From the NCBI GenBank assembly GCA_045661345.1, contig JAZRFM010000025.1, positions 1 to 64,000 of the forward strand: a DNA stretch of 64,000 nt, read 5' to 3'. Every line of letters starts with the position of its first letter. Position 1 is the stretch's first letter. The stretch comes from RUG12461 sp045661345 (lineage in GTDB: Bacteria > Bacillota > Clostridia > Lachnospirales > Lachnospiraceae). Positions 16,447-25,062 of this stretch are shown here, one piece after another. The notes below the pieces were generated by a model, which was given only the letters and a program-made list of their open reading frames with translations, had not been told where the DNA came from and made no database searches. The translations under genes and the position numbers were made by a program.

Positions 16447-17889
16447 ATGGGCATCATGGAATCTGCGAAGAATGCAGTGATTAGTGCGGGGATCAGCGGC
16501 GCGATCAAGTACTTGGAGAAGGATCCGGAGAAGAATGTACCGAAGATTGTGGATTGGGTGAACCGATTCTCGCCGGAAAACAGTTTTAAAACACAAAGAG
16601 AATATATGACAACGATCGTGAATGATCCGGACAGCGCGTGGTATCAGCTGATCATGGACATCATGCATACCGTGGATGCCGATATTATGAAGACCATCTT
16701 CACGAATTTCTTTATGAATGCAAACCTGATCGGTTGGAAGCGTCAGGAAGAGATCCGGCAGAAGTATCACTGTAATGCGCCCTGGGCAATCCTTCTGGAT
16801 CCCACCAGTGCCTGCAACCTGCACTGCACCGGATGCTGGGCGGCAGAATACGGCAACAAACTGAACCTTTCTCTGGATGAGATCAATGACATCATCCGTC
16901 AGGGTAAAGAGATCGGTACCTATATGTATATCTACACCGGCGGGGAGCCACTGGTACGCAAGAAGGATCTGATCAAGATCTGCGAGCAGAACAGTGACTG
17001 CATTTTCCTCAGCTTCACCAATGGTACGCTGATTGATGAGGAATTTGCGGATGAGATGCTGCGCGTGAAGAACTTCGTTCCCGCCATCAGTAATGAAGGC
17101 TTTGCGGAAGCGACCGACGGCAGAAGAGGGGATGGCGTGTTCGAAAAATCCCGCCGCGCGATGGAGATCCTGCGGGAGAGGAAGCTGCCCTTCGGTATTT
17201 CCTGTGCCTATACGAGAGACAATGTTCCGGTGGTTTCCTCGGAAGAATACTTTGACCAGATCATCAGCTGGGGCGCGAAGTTCATCTGGTTCTTCCACCT
17301 GATGCCCACCGGTATGAAAGCGGCACCGGAACTGATGCCGACACCGGAACAGCGTACGCTGATGTATGAGAAGATCCGTTCCTATCGGGGAACGAAGCCG
17401 ATCTTTGCGATGGACTTCCAGAACGACGGGGAGTATGTCGGCGGATGTATCGCCGGAGGAAGGCGTTTCTTCCATATCAATGCAAACGGTGATTGCGATC
17501 CTTGTGTGTTCGTTCATTATTCGGATTCCAATATCCGGGAGAAGACGTTGCTGGAGGTTCTGACGAGCCCCTTATTCCGTGCTTACCATGACGGACAGCC
17601 CTTCAATGATAACATGCTGCGTCCGTGTCCGATGCTGGAGAACCCCGAGAAACTGCAGGAGATCATCAAGCGTACCGGTGCGAAGTCCACGGATCTCGAG
17701 GCGCCCGAAACAGTGGAGCATCTCTGCGGCAAATGTGCGGAATATGCCAAAAACTGGAAGCCTGTGGCTGATAAGCTTTGGGCAGAGGAAGAGAAGGAAA
17801 AGGCCGAGAACAAGTCCATCAAAGAAAAACTGGATGAGCAGAAAGCGCACCGTGATGAGGTTGAAGCGAAACGTGCGCAGGCAAGCTGA
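16447..17889 (+). CDS. Radical-SAM protein of unknown function
   Basis: 480 residues. AAGGAG sits upstream of the ATG. About 110 helical residues precede the cluster motif at Cys 123, 127 and 130 (ACNLHCTGC), then YIYTGGEPLVRKKDL and LSFTNGTLID. A C-terminal cysteine set (GCIAGGRRFFHINANGDCDP, RPCPML, LCGKCAEY) is SPASM-like. It ends in a highly charged helix. The preceding 237 bases contain no gene or clear promoter, so it is probably a single-gene unit. I recall close relatives in many Clostridia but no assigned reaction. Confidence 0.8.
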   Translation: MGIMESAKNAVISAGISGAIKYLEKDPEKNVPKIVDWVNRFSPENSFKTQREYMTTIVNDPDSAWYQLIMDIMHTVDADIMKTIFTNFFMNANLIGWKRQEEIRQKYHCNAPWAILLDPTSACNLHCTGCWAAEYGNKLNLSLDEINDIIRQGKEIGTYMYIYTGGEPLVRKKDLIKICEQNSDCIFLSFTNGTLIDEEFADEMLRVKNFVPAISNEGFAEATDGRRGDGVFEKSRRAMEILRERKLPFGISCAYTRDNVPVVSSEEYFDQIISWGAKFIWFFHLMPTGMKAAPELMPTPEQRTLMYEKIRSYRGTKPIFAMDFQNDGEYVGGCIAGGRRFFHINANGDCDPCVFVHYSDSNIREKTLLEVLTSPLFRAYHDGQPFNDNMLRPCPMLENPEKLQEIIKRTGAKSTDLEAPETVEHLCGKCAEYAKNWKPVADKLWAEEEKEKAENKSIKEKLDEQKAHRDEVEAKRAQAS

Positions 17890-17898
17890 GACAGTATC

Positions 17899-17936
17899 GT
17901 TACAATCCGGCGCACAGCCGTGCGCTGAATTGCAAC
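17899..17936. repeat. 38-bp imperfect palindrome, copy B
   Basis: A relative of 13477-13516: arms GTTACAATCCGGCGCAC and GTGCGCTGAATTGCAAC. It lies ten bases after the radical-SAM stop codon and may stabilise or end the transcript. Confidence 0.65.
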
Positions 17937-18045
17937 CCGGTTTCACCGTTCCCGAAAAAGAAACGGCAAAAAGTCTTGCATTTCTTAGAAAAGGCGATAT
18001 AATCATTTTTGGACAATGTTGGATTTCCTGATGGAGGAGTGGAGA

Positions 18046-18894
18046 ATGGATTTTGCACAGTTGGTAAAAAAGGCTGATACAGCAGCAAAGAAATTGGATC
18101 CGAAAGTTGTACAGGGACACCTTGCAGTAGAATTTGCCAGCACACTTGGTGCGTTTCACGTAGAAGTGAATGAGAATGAGGCGATTGTAAGAGGAACAGA
18201 TTATAATGACCATGATGTCCGTGTAGAGACTGATCCGGATACGATCCTTGATATTATCAGTGGGAAGATTGATGCGGATGAAGTGGAGGCAAGAGGCGCG
18301 CTGATCGAAGGAAACAGGGATGCTCTCGGCTTCTTCAAGGCGGCTGTAAAGGAAGCACCCGCTAAGAAGCAGGCGGCAAAGACGAGCACGACGGCGAAGA
18401 AGCCGGCAGCGAAGAAGACCACCGCAAAGAAGACGACGGCTGCAAAGAAGACGACGGCTGCAAAGAAGTCTACGACGACGAAGAAGGCTGCCACCGCTAC
18501 AAAGACCACCGCAGCAAAGAAGACGGCTTCCAAGGCAGCAGACACTGTAAAAAAAACGGCTGATGCAGTAAAAACGACGGCAACTACTACCGCAAAGAAA
18601 GTGGAAGCGGCAGCAAAGAAAGCAGAAACCACCGTAAAGGCGGCAGCAAAGAAAGCGGAGACGACGGTGAAAGCCACCGCGAAGAAAGCCGAGACGACGG
18701 TGAAAGCCACCGCAAAGAAAGCGGAGACGACCGTGAAGGCAACTGCGACAGAGGCGAAGGCGAAGGCGACTTCTGCGATCAACACCGCAAAGAACACCAT
18801 CAGCAGCAAGGCGAACTCCATGCCGAAGCCTGCACAGTCGATGATGAAGGATTCGATTTGGGGAAAGAAATCGGATGACAAGAAAACGAAATAA
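18046..18894 (+). CDS. SCP2-like domain fused to histone-H1-like Lys/Ala-rich tail
   Basis: 282 residues from ATG 18046, chosen because GGAGGAG lies eight bases upstream; an in-frame ATG at 18016 lacks such a site. Residues 1-105 resemble an SCP2 (sterol carrier) fold: EFASTLGAFHVEVNEN, VRVETDPDTILDIISGKIDA, ALGFFKAAV. The remaining 175 residues are lysine, alanine and threonine (AKKTT, AKKAETTVKA), like histone H1 or bacterial H1-like DNA-binding proteins, ending in SIWGKKSDDKKTK. The tail should bind nucleic acid or acidic polymers. Pairing of the two parts is unusual. A strong terminator follows. Confidence 0.75.
   Translation: MDFAQLVKKADTAAKKLDPKVVQGHLAVEFASTLGAFHVEVNENEAIVRGTDYNDHDVRVETDPDTILDIISGKIDADEVEARGALIEGNRDALGFFKAAVKEAPAKKQAAKTSTTAKKPAAKKTTAKKTTAAKKTTAAKKSTTTKKAATATKTTAAKKTASKAADTVKKTADAVKTTATTTAKKVEAAAKKAETTVKAAAKKAETTVKATAKKAETTVKATAKKAETTVKATATEAKAKATSAINTAKNTISSKANSMPKPAQSMMKDSIWGKKSDDKKTK
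18610..18741 (+). repeat. Four tandem 33-bp units in the H1-like tail
   Basis: Units start at 18610, 18643, 18676 and 18709 and encode AKKAETTVKA plus one residue each. Differences are mostly silent (GCA/GCG, GAA/GAG), so the peptide is selected while the DNA drifts. Confidence 0.85.
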
Positions 18895-18907
18895 TTTTTG
18901 ATTCGTG

Positions 18908-18941
18908 TCCCCTGCGTCTTTGGACGCGGGGGATTTTTTTT
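18908..18941 (+). terminator. Intrinsic terminator before thrS
   Basis: TCCCCTGCGTC and GACGCGGGGGA form a near-perfect stem with loop TTTG, followed by eight T. It separates the SCP2/H1-like gene from thrS; read-through or a promoter inside the hairpin area is needed for thrS. Confidence 0.9.
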
Positions 18942-18958
18942 GAAAGGAGAAACGGAAC

Positions 18959-20761
18959 ATGAAGGAAGAACTGCTCGGTGTATACCGACATTCCCTTGCA
19001 CATATTCTTGCAAAAGCAGTCATCGAATTATTCGGAAAGGATCAGGTGCAGTACGCCATCGGTCCCCAGATCGATGATGGCCTGTATTATGATTTTGTAC
19101 TGCCGCGACCGGTTACGGAAGAAGATTACCCTGCCATCGAAAACAAGATGCGGGAGATCCTGAAACGAAAGGAAACCTGGACCAGAAAAGAGATCTCAAG
19201 AGAGGAAGCGCTGCAGCTCTTTGAGGGACAGAAATTCAAAACGGAGCTGATCAACGATCTGCCGGAGGGGGAAGTGATCTCTATTTATTATACCGGTGAT
19301 GATTTCGTGGATCTTTGCAGAGGACCTCATGTGGAGAATTCTATGGAGCTGCTGTCGGCTGCGTTTCAGGTGAAGTCATCCTCCGGCGCCTATTGGAGAG
19401 GCGATGTGAAGCGGGACTCCATGCAGCGTATTTATGTCTACGCATTTCCGACGAAGGAGGAGCTGAAAGCGCATCTGAATCTGATCCGGGAAGCGATGGA
19501 ACGTGATCATAAGAAGCTCGGACCGAAGCTGGATCTTTTTATGTTTCAGGAAACCGCGCCGGGGATGCCTTACTGGCTTCCGAGAGGGTGGAGGCTGTAT
19601 CAGACCCTGATCAAATTCTGGCGGGAGATTCATGACCGGCACGGGTATCAGGAAATCTCCGCACCGGTCATCAACAACAAGAAGCTTTGGCTCATCAGTG
19701 GGCATTGGGCACATTACCAGAATAATATGTTTATCGTTCCCGAATTAAACGAAAAGTGGGATGAAAACGGCCTTGCCAACGTAAGCCTTTCCGATGATGA
19801 CATGATGGCGGCGAAGCCGATGAACTGCCCCAATGCCATGCTCACTTACAAGCGTACCATGCATTCCTACCGGGAGCTTCCCATCCGTTATAACGAGCTG
19901 GATGTGGTGCATCGGAAGGAAAAGAGCGGACAGCTGAACGGGTTATTCCGGGTGCAGTCCTTCCGCCAGGATGATGACCATACCTTTGTCATGGAGAGCC
20001 AGATCGAAGAAGAGATCGGTGACATCATGGAGATCGCGGACGAAATCTACCGTACCTTCGGAGTTACCTACCGAGCGGAATTTTCCACGAGACCGGATGA
20101 CTTTATGGGCGATATCAAGGCGTGGGACCGCGCCGAGAAAGCGTTGGCAAATATTCTCGACAAAAAGTACGGAGAGGGCAATTACGAGGTCAACGAGGGA
20201 GACGGTGCTTTCTACGGGCCGAAGATTGACCTTCAGATGAAGGACGCACTCGGACGTGAATGGCAGTGCGGTACGATCCAGCTTGACTTCCAGCTGCCGC
20301 ATAACTTCGAACTGACCTATCAGGACAGTGACGGGATGCAGAAGGAGCCGGTGGTTATTCACCGGGCGATATTCGGTTCGCTGGAACGGTTCATCGGGAT
20401 CCTGATCGAAAACTACAAGGGGGATTTCCCGTTCTGGCTTTCGCCGTACCAGGTTGCCATCGTACCGATCCGGGTGGAGCACAATGCCTATGCAAAGCGT
20501 GTGGAGGAAAAGCTCACCGCAGCGGGGATTCGTGTGGAGGCTGATTACGCGGATAAAAACATGAATGAAAAGATCAAGTACTATAAGACCATGAAGGACC
20601 CCTACATTCTGGTGATCGGAGATCGCGAGAAGGAAGACGGCACCGTTGCCGTGACGATCCGGGGACAAAAAACCCAGATTCACGATCTGCCGGTGGATCG
20701 CTTTGTGGAGGAATGTGTCAGGATGGATCGGGAGAGAAGTCAGGAGTTGTATGCAGGATAA
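18959..20761 (+). CDS. thrS: Threonine-tRNA ligase, lacking the TGS domain
   Basis: 600 residues. It charges tRNA-Thr. The protein opens directly with the editing domain (YRHSLAHILAKAV), with HVENS and zinc-type residues following, so the usual N-terminal TGS domain of about 60 residues is absent. The class II core has the zinc Cys in KPMNCPNAM, motif 2 LNGLFRVQSFRQDDDH and motif 3 HRAIFGSLERFIGIL; the anticodon domain ends the protein. AAAGGAG precedes the ATG. A terminator stands only 17 bases upstream and no T-box leader was seen, unlike many Firmicute thrS genes. Confidence 0.95.
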   Translation: MKEELLGVYRHSLAHILAKAVIELFGKDQVQYAIGPQIDDGLYYDFVLPRPVTEEDYPAIENKMREILKRKETWTRKEISREEALQLFEGQKFKTELINDLPEGEVISIYYTGDDFVDLCRGPHVENSMELLSAAFQVKSSSGAYWRGDVKRDSMQRIYVYAFPTKEELKAHLNLIREAMERDHKKLGPKLDLFMFQETAPGMPYWLPRGWRLYQTLIKFWREIHDRHGYQEISAPVINNKKLWLISGHWAHYQNNMFIVPELNEKWDENGLANVSLSDDDMMAAKPMNCPNAMLTYKRTMHSYRELPIRYNELDVVHRKEKSGQLNGLFRVQSFRQDDDHTFVMESQIEEEIGDIMEIADEIYRTFGVTYRAEFSTRPDDFMGDIKAWDRAEKALANILDKKYGEGNYEVNEGDGAFYGPKIDLQMKDALGREWQCGTIQLDFQLPHNFELTYQDSDGMQKEPVVIHRAIFGSLERFIGILIENYKGDFPFWLSPYQVAIVPIRVEHNAYAKRVEEKLTAAGIRVEADYADKNMNEKIKYYKTMKDPYILVIGDREKEDGTVAVTIRGQKTQIHDLPVDRFVEECVRMDRERSQELYAG

Positions 20762-20811
20762 AAGACGCACCTAGATTTAGTAGAGTGTGAACAGAATACT
20801 ACCAAATGTAG

Positions 20812-20850
20812 AAAATGCCGAAAAATTTTCATTTTTTCGGCATTTTTTTG
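20812..20850 (+). terminator. thrS terminator
   Basis: AAAATGCCGAAAAA and TTTTTCGGCATTTTTTT form a long stem with a T run, directly before the mraZ promoter. Confidence 0.9.
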
Positions 20851-20879
20851 TTGCATTTTTTAAAAACGCGTATTACAAT
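20851..20879 (+). promoter_or_regulatory. Promoter of the division/cell-wall (dcw) operon
   Basis: TTGCAT, 17 bases, TACAAT. The MraZ boxes begin at the base after the -10, so bound MraZ would cover the start site. Confidence 0.75.
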
Positions 20880-20925
20880 GTGGTTAGTTGGTGGTGGAAA
20901 GTGGTAGAAAATGGTGTGAAGTGGA
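20880..20925 (+). promoter_or_regulatory. MraZ operator: five GTGG-type repeats
   Basis: GTGG at 20880, 20891, 20901 and 20921 and ATGG at 20911, that is one per helical turn. MraZ is known to bind direct repeats of a TGG/GTGG type before mraZ and to repress the operon. Confidence 0.75.
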
Positions 20926-20940
20926 GCGAGGAACTGCAAT

Positions 20941-21372
20941 ATGTTCATGGGCGAATACAATCATACCGTCGACCAGAAGGGGCGGGTGATCGTTCCTTCC
21001 AAATTCAGAGAGCAGCTTGGTGATGAATTCGTGGCGACCAAAGGCCTGGACAAATGCCTTTACCTGTACCCGAAGGAAGAGTGGGAACGCATTGAGGAAC
21101 AGTTTCAGGAAGTGCCGCTGATCAAAAAAGAAGCAAGGGAGTTTGCCAGATTCTTCTTTGCAGGCGCAGCGACCTGCGAGATTGACAAGCAGGGACGGGC
21201 GCTGATCCCCCAGGTGCTTCGGGATTATGCAGGGATTACCAAGGATCTTGTATCTGCCGGCGTGATGAACAAGGTGGAGATCTGGAGCAAAGAACGCTGG
21301 GAGAATGAAAACGGATTTGACGATATGGATTCCATCGCTGAGAAGATGGCTGAATACGGACTCAGCATCTGA
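20941..21372 (+). CDS. mraZ: Transcriptional regulator MraZ
   Basis: 143 residues with two AbrB-like swapped-hairpin repeats: GEYNHTVDQKGRVIVPSKFR and CEIDKQGRALIPQVLRDYAG. MraZ binds the repeats upstream of its own gene and adjusts the dcw operon. AGGA lies eight bases before the ATG at 20941; an in-frame ATG at 20947 is the usual start in many homologues. First gene of the operon, 14 bases before rsmH. Confidence 0.95.
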   Translation: MFMGEYNHTVDQKGRVIVPSKFREQLGDEFVATKGLDKCLYLYPKEEWERIEEQFQEVPLIKKEAREFARFFFAGAATCEIDKQGRALIPQVLRDYAGITKDLVSAGVMNKVEIWSKERWENENGFDDMDSIAEKMAEYGLSI

Positions 21373-21386
21373 GAAGAGCAGGCGCC

Positions 21387-22334
21387 ATGAGATTCGCACA
21401 TACATCGGTACTTTATGAAGAAGTGCTGGAACAGCTGAAAATCAAGCCGGACGGGATTTATGTAGACGGCACACTCGGTGGGGCCGGACATGCGGAGGGC
21501 ATCGTACGGCGGCTGAAAAGAAACGGGAAGCTGATCGGAATCGATCAGGACGCGGATGCGATCCGCGCAGCCGAAGAACGGCTGAGGCCATGGCAGAGCC
21601 AGGTGACCATCGTAAAAGGCAATTACAGAGAAACCGGCGCGATTTTAAAGGAACGTGCCATCCCGCAGGTGGACGGGATTCTCTTAGACCTGGGGGTTTC
21701 CTCCTTCCAGCTGGACACGAAAGAACGCGGTTTTACCTACAGGGAAGAGGACGCACCGCTGGACATGCGGATGGATCAAAGCAAAACCCTTACCGCATCC
21801 CTGGTCATCAATGAATATCCGGAAGAGGCATTGTTTCAGATCCTCAGAGATTACGGGGAAGAACGGTTCGCAAAGAGCATTGCCAGAAATATCCGGATCG
21901 CACGGGAAGAAAAGCCCATCGAGACAGCGGGAGAGCTGGTGAGGATCATCCGGTCCGCGATCCCGATGAAAGCGCAGAAGGGCGGCGGACACCTGGCGAA
22001 GCGAACGTTTCAGGCGATCAGAATAGAGGTCAACCGGGAGCTGGAGGTGCTTTCGGACAGCATAGATGAGATGATCGACCTCCTGAAGGAGGGCGGGAGA
22101 CTTGCCATCATCACGTTTCACTCATTGGAAGACCGCATTGTCAAGGAAGCATTTGCAAGAAATGAACACCCCTGCACCTGCCCGAGCAATTTTCCGGTTT
22201 GTGTGTGCGGGAAGAAACCGAAAGGGTTTGCAGTGACAAAAAAACCGATCTTGCCGGATGAGATGGAACAGGAAGAGAATCCCAGAAGCAAGAGCGCAAA
22301 GCTTAGAATATTTGAAAAGGATGTCAGATTTTAA
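21387..22334 (+). CDS. rsmH: 16S rRNA (cytosine1402-N4)-methyltransferase RsmH
   Basis: 315 residues. It methylates C1402 of 16S rRNA with SAM. It begins with the typical HTSVLYEEVLEQL and YVDGTLGGAGH (SAM site), then VDGILLDLGVSSFQLD, ERGFTYREEDAPLDMRM, the GGGHLAKRTFQAIRI loop, and FHSLEDRIVKEAF. Length is normal. Second gene of the dcw operon. Confidence 0.97.
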   Translation: MRFAHTSVLYEEVLEQLKIKPDGIYVDGTLGGAGHAEGIVRRLKRNGKLIGIDQDADAIRAAEERLRPWQSQVTIVKGNYRETGAILKERAIPQVDGILLDLGVSSFQLDTKERGFTYREEDAPLDMRMDQSKTLTASLVINEYPEEALFQILRDYGEERFAKSIARNIRIAREEKPIETAGELVRIIRSAIPMKAQKGGGHLAKRTFQAIRIEVNRELEVLSDSIDEMIDLLKEGGRLAIITFHSLEDRIVKEAFARNEHPCTCPSNFPVCVCGKKPKGFAVTKKPILPDEMEQEENPRSKSAKLRIFEKDVRF

Positions 22335-22354
22335 GATTGCAGAGGAGTTTTAGT

Positions 22355-22876
22355 ATGAAAGCAGCAGCGAGAACGAGAAGAAATGCCTATGCGGTGGAAG
22401 GAAATACGGCGAGGAAGCTTTCTCCGGCACCGGATTATGATGCCTATAAGAGACAGCGCCAGGCGCAGATCAGAAGGGAACTGGAAGCGCAGAGGGTTGA
22501 GGAGGAGCAGAGAGAGCGTCAGGAGCGTGCCATTCGCAGGAATCAGATGCGGGCTCTTTCCTTCGGCAGAGGATACGTGGCATTTCTTACCATTGCCGGT
22601 GTTATCACGGCAGTGATCTCTGCGGGATATATTAAGCTCCAGTCGGATATGACATCTCATCTGAAGACAATCTCCAGGCTGGAAAGCCAGCTGGAGGACG
22701 TACGTGCGGATAACAGCGCAGCGGCAAAGCGGCTGAATACGACGGCAGATCTTCGCTACATTAAACAGGTTGCGATCACGGATCTCGGAATGCACTATGC
22801 AGGATCGGATCAAGTGGTATACTATTCTGTAGATAATGCAGACTACATGAATCAGTACGCCGATATTCCGGACTAA
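22355..22876 (+). CDS. ftsL: FtsL-like division protein
   Basis: 173 residues from ATG 22355, with GAGGAG upstream. An arginine-rich cytoplasmic part of about 70 residues is followed by one membrane segment (YVAFLTIAGVITAVISAGYI) and an extracellular coiled coil (TISRLESQLEDVRADN). The position between rsmH and the PBP gene is the FtsL position in Firmicutes; FtsL joins DivIB and DivIC in the divisome. Sequence similarity in this family is low, so the name rests on topology and context. Confidence 0.8.
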   Translation: MKAAARTRRNAYAVEGNTARKLSPAPDYDAYKRQRQAQIRRELEAQRVEEEQRERQERAIRRNQMRALSFGRGYVAFLTIAGVITAVISAGYIKLQSDMTSHLKTISRLESQLEDVRADNSAAAKRLNTTADLRYIKQVAITDLGMHYAGSDQVVYYSVDNADYMNQYADIPD

Positions 22877-22887
22877 GGAGTGCCGTT

Positions 22888-24996
22888 GTGGCAGCAAAAC
22901 GGGAAAAGAAAAAAGAAAAGAAACGGATCAACCGCGGAATGCAGAAAAAGCTGGTGATACTCTTTGCAGTCGTATCACTGGCTTTAATTGGTTTGATCGT
23001 GCGGTTGACCTATATAGAGCACACCAGCAACGAACGGTATCAGAAGATCGTGCTGTCCCAACAGGAGTATGACAGCAAGACCATTCCCTATCAGCGCGGC
23101 GACATCACAGACCGGAAGGGTACCGTGCTTGCCACCAGCACGGATGTATACAATGTGATTCTGGACTGCAATGTTCTGCTGGCCAAGGAGGAAACGGTCG
23201 AGCCGACGCTGGCGGCGCTGGCGCAATGCTTTCCGGAGCTTGATATGACGGATGTCCGCAGGAGACTGGCGGAGCATCCCGACAGCCGTTATGCGGTTCT
23301 TCTGAAAAAGCTGCCCTACAGTGAGGTACAGCCTTTTGTGGAGATGCAGGATGATAACGAAAACTATCCCGATCTCAGCAGTGCCGTCTGGTTTGAAAAA
23401 GAATATGAACGGCAATATCCCTATGGCGCCATGGGCAGCTCTCTGGTAGGGTTTATCGCATCCGGAAATGTCGGCATGGCAGGCGTGGAAAACTCCTACA
23501 ACAAGGTGTTGAACGGGGTCAACGGCAGAGAATACGGCTATCTGAACGCGGATAACAACTTTGAAAAGACCATCAAAGAAGCCGTGGACGGCAATCATGT
23601 GGTTCTCACCATGGACGCAAACATTCAGGGAATCGTGGAGGAAAAGATTCAGAACTTCCAGATCGAAAACGCAAATGTTGCCAGAGAGGGCCCGGGGAGT
23701 ACACACACCGCCGCGCTGGTGATGGATCCGAACAACGGAGAGATTCTGGCGATGGCGCAGTATCCGAATTATGACTCCTCCGATCCCTGGAACCTTTCTG
23801 CCTATTACACGCCGGAGCAGCAGGCGCTGATGACGGATGACGAGAAGCTGAACGCACTGAACGGTCTGTGGCAAAATTACTGTCTGACCGCGACCTATGA
23901 ACCCGGATCCACCAGCAAGCCCTTTACCGTGGCTTGCGGACTGGAGACCGGCACATTGAGCGGAAACGAGACCTATGTCTGCGACGGCTATGAGGAGATC
24001 TCCGGGTACAAGGTTCACTGCGTCAGCCGCAACGGTCACGGCCTGGAGACGATCCAGCAATCCATCATGAATTCCTGCAACGATGCGCTGATGCAGATGT
24101 CGTATGTGATCGGCAAGGAGAATTTTACAAAATACCAGCACATATTCGGCTTCGGCCTGAAAACAAACATCGATCTTCCGGGGGAAGCGCGGACGGACAG
24201 CCTGATCTATTCGCTGGATGATATGACAACCATTGATCTTGCGACAAATTCCTTCGGGCAGAACTATAACTGTACCATGATCCAGATGGCGAGTGCCTTT
24301 TCCTCGCTGATCAACGGCGGGTATTACTATCAGCCCCATGTCATGAAAAAGATCACGGATGCCGAAGGGAATACCGTGGAGGAGTTTGGAAAGAAGCTGA
24401 TCAAGCAGACCGTTTCCGAAAACACGAGCGAGCTGATCAAAAGCTATCTCTACGCGACGGTCAGCGGCGGCGGCACCGGAAAAAGCGCCAAGGTTACCGG
24501 CTATTCCATGGGCGGCAAGACCGGTACAGCCCAGAAGGTTCCCCGAGACGGCATCAATTATCTGGTTTCCTTCATCGGGTATATTCCGGCGGATCACCCT
24601 CAGGCGGTGGTGTATGTGGTCGTGGATGAGCCGAATGCCGTAGAGCAGTATCACAGCACCTTTGCAATGGGGATCGCAAAAGAAATCTTTACGGACATTC
24701 TGCCTTATCTGAATATCTATCCGGATGAAATGACGCAGGAAGAGTATGAGGCTGCCATTGCGGCAGAGCAGACGGCTGCGGAAGAAGAGGCGGCTGCGGC
24801 TGGCCAGGCCGCGGAAGCGGCAGCGAACGGGACGGCAGAACAGACGCTGCCGGAGATGCCGGCAGCAGAGGCAGTACCGGCAGAGCCTCAGCCGGAGGAG
24901 TCTGCACCGGATGCCCCGGCGTCTGATCTCATGACGATTCCCACGGACGTGCTTCCCGTGATGGATATTCCGGCAGGTGTGGAGCTCTTGCAGTAA
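22888..24996 (+). CDS. Division-type class B penicillin-binding protein (FtsI/PBP2B-like)
   Basis: 702 residues from GTG 22888, seven bases after AAGGAG. A basic cytoplasmic start, one membrane anchor (LVILFAVVSLALIGLIVRL), a dimerisation domain with RGDITDRKGTVLATS, then the transpeptidase domain with the serine motif STSK near 340, SCN near 395 and KTGT near 543. It cross-links septal peptidoglycan. There is no PASTA domain; instead the last 85 residues are rich in Ala, Glu and Pro (low complexity), probably an extended extracellular tail. Confidence 0.93.
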   Translation: MAAKREKKKEKKRINRGMQKKLVILFAVVSLALIGLIVRLTYIEHTSNERYQKIVLSQQEYDSKTIPYQRGDITDRKGTVLATSTDVYNVILDCNVLLAKEETVEPTLAALAQCFPELDMTDVRRRLAEHPDSRYAVLLKKLPYSEVQPFVEMQDDNENYPDLSSAVWFEKEYERQYPYGAMGSSLVGFIASGNVGMAGVENSYNKVLNGVNGREYGYLNADNNFEKTIKEAVDGNHVVLTMDANIQGIVEEKIQNFQIENANVAREGPGSTHTAALVMDPNNGEILAMAQYPNYDSSDPWNLSAYYTPEQQALMTDDEKLNALNGLWQNYCLTATYEPGSTSKPFTVACGLETGTLSGNETYVCDGYEEISGYKVHCVSRNGHGLETIQQSIMNSCNDALMQMSYVIGKENFTKYQHIFGFGLKTNIDLPGEARTDSLIYSLDDMTTIDLATNSFGQNYNCTMIQMASAFSSLINGGYYYQPHVMKKITDAEGNTVEEFGKKLIKQTVSENTSELIKSYLYATVSGGGTGKSAKVTGYSMGGKTGTAQKVPRDGINYLVSFIGYIPADHPQAVVYVVVDEPNAVEQYHSTFAMGIAKEIFTDILPYLNIYPDEMTQEEYEAAIAAEQTAAEEEAAAAGQAAEAAANGTAEQTLPEMPAAEAVPAEPQPEESAPDAPASDLMTIPTDVLPVMDIPAGVELLQ

Positions 24997-25062
24997 AGGG
25001 GAAAATACCTTATAATCTTCACGTTGAGAGATACACCGCAGGCGGATGAACGGAGAAGATTC

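Noticed and set aside
18610..18741. Possible CRISPR or minisatellite
   Set aside because: Head-to-tail 33-bp units without spacers, in frame within the H1-like tail.
17572..19023. 483-codon Cys/Arg/Leu-rich frame on the minus strand
   Set aside because: Opposite the Lys/Ala repeats of the SCP2/H1-like gene and crossing a terminator; composition comes from the repeats.
20941..21372. mraZ as an antitoxin (AbrB/MazE-like)
   Set aside because: Two swapped-hairpin repeats, length and position before rsmH define MraZ.
22984..24654. 556-codon open frame on the minus strand
   Set aside because: Antisense shadow of the penicillin-binding protein gene; no domain.
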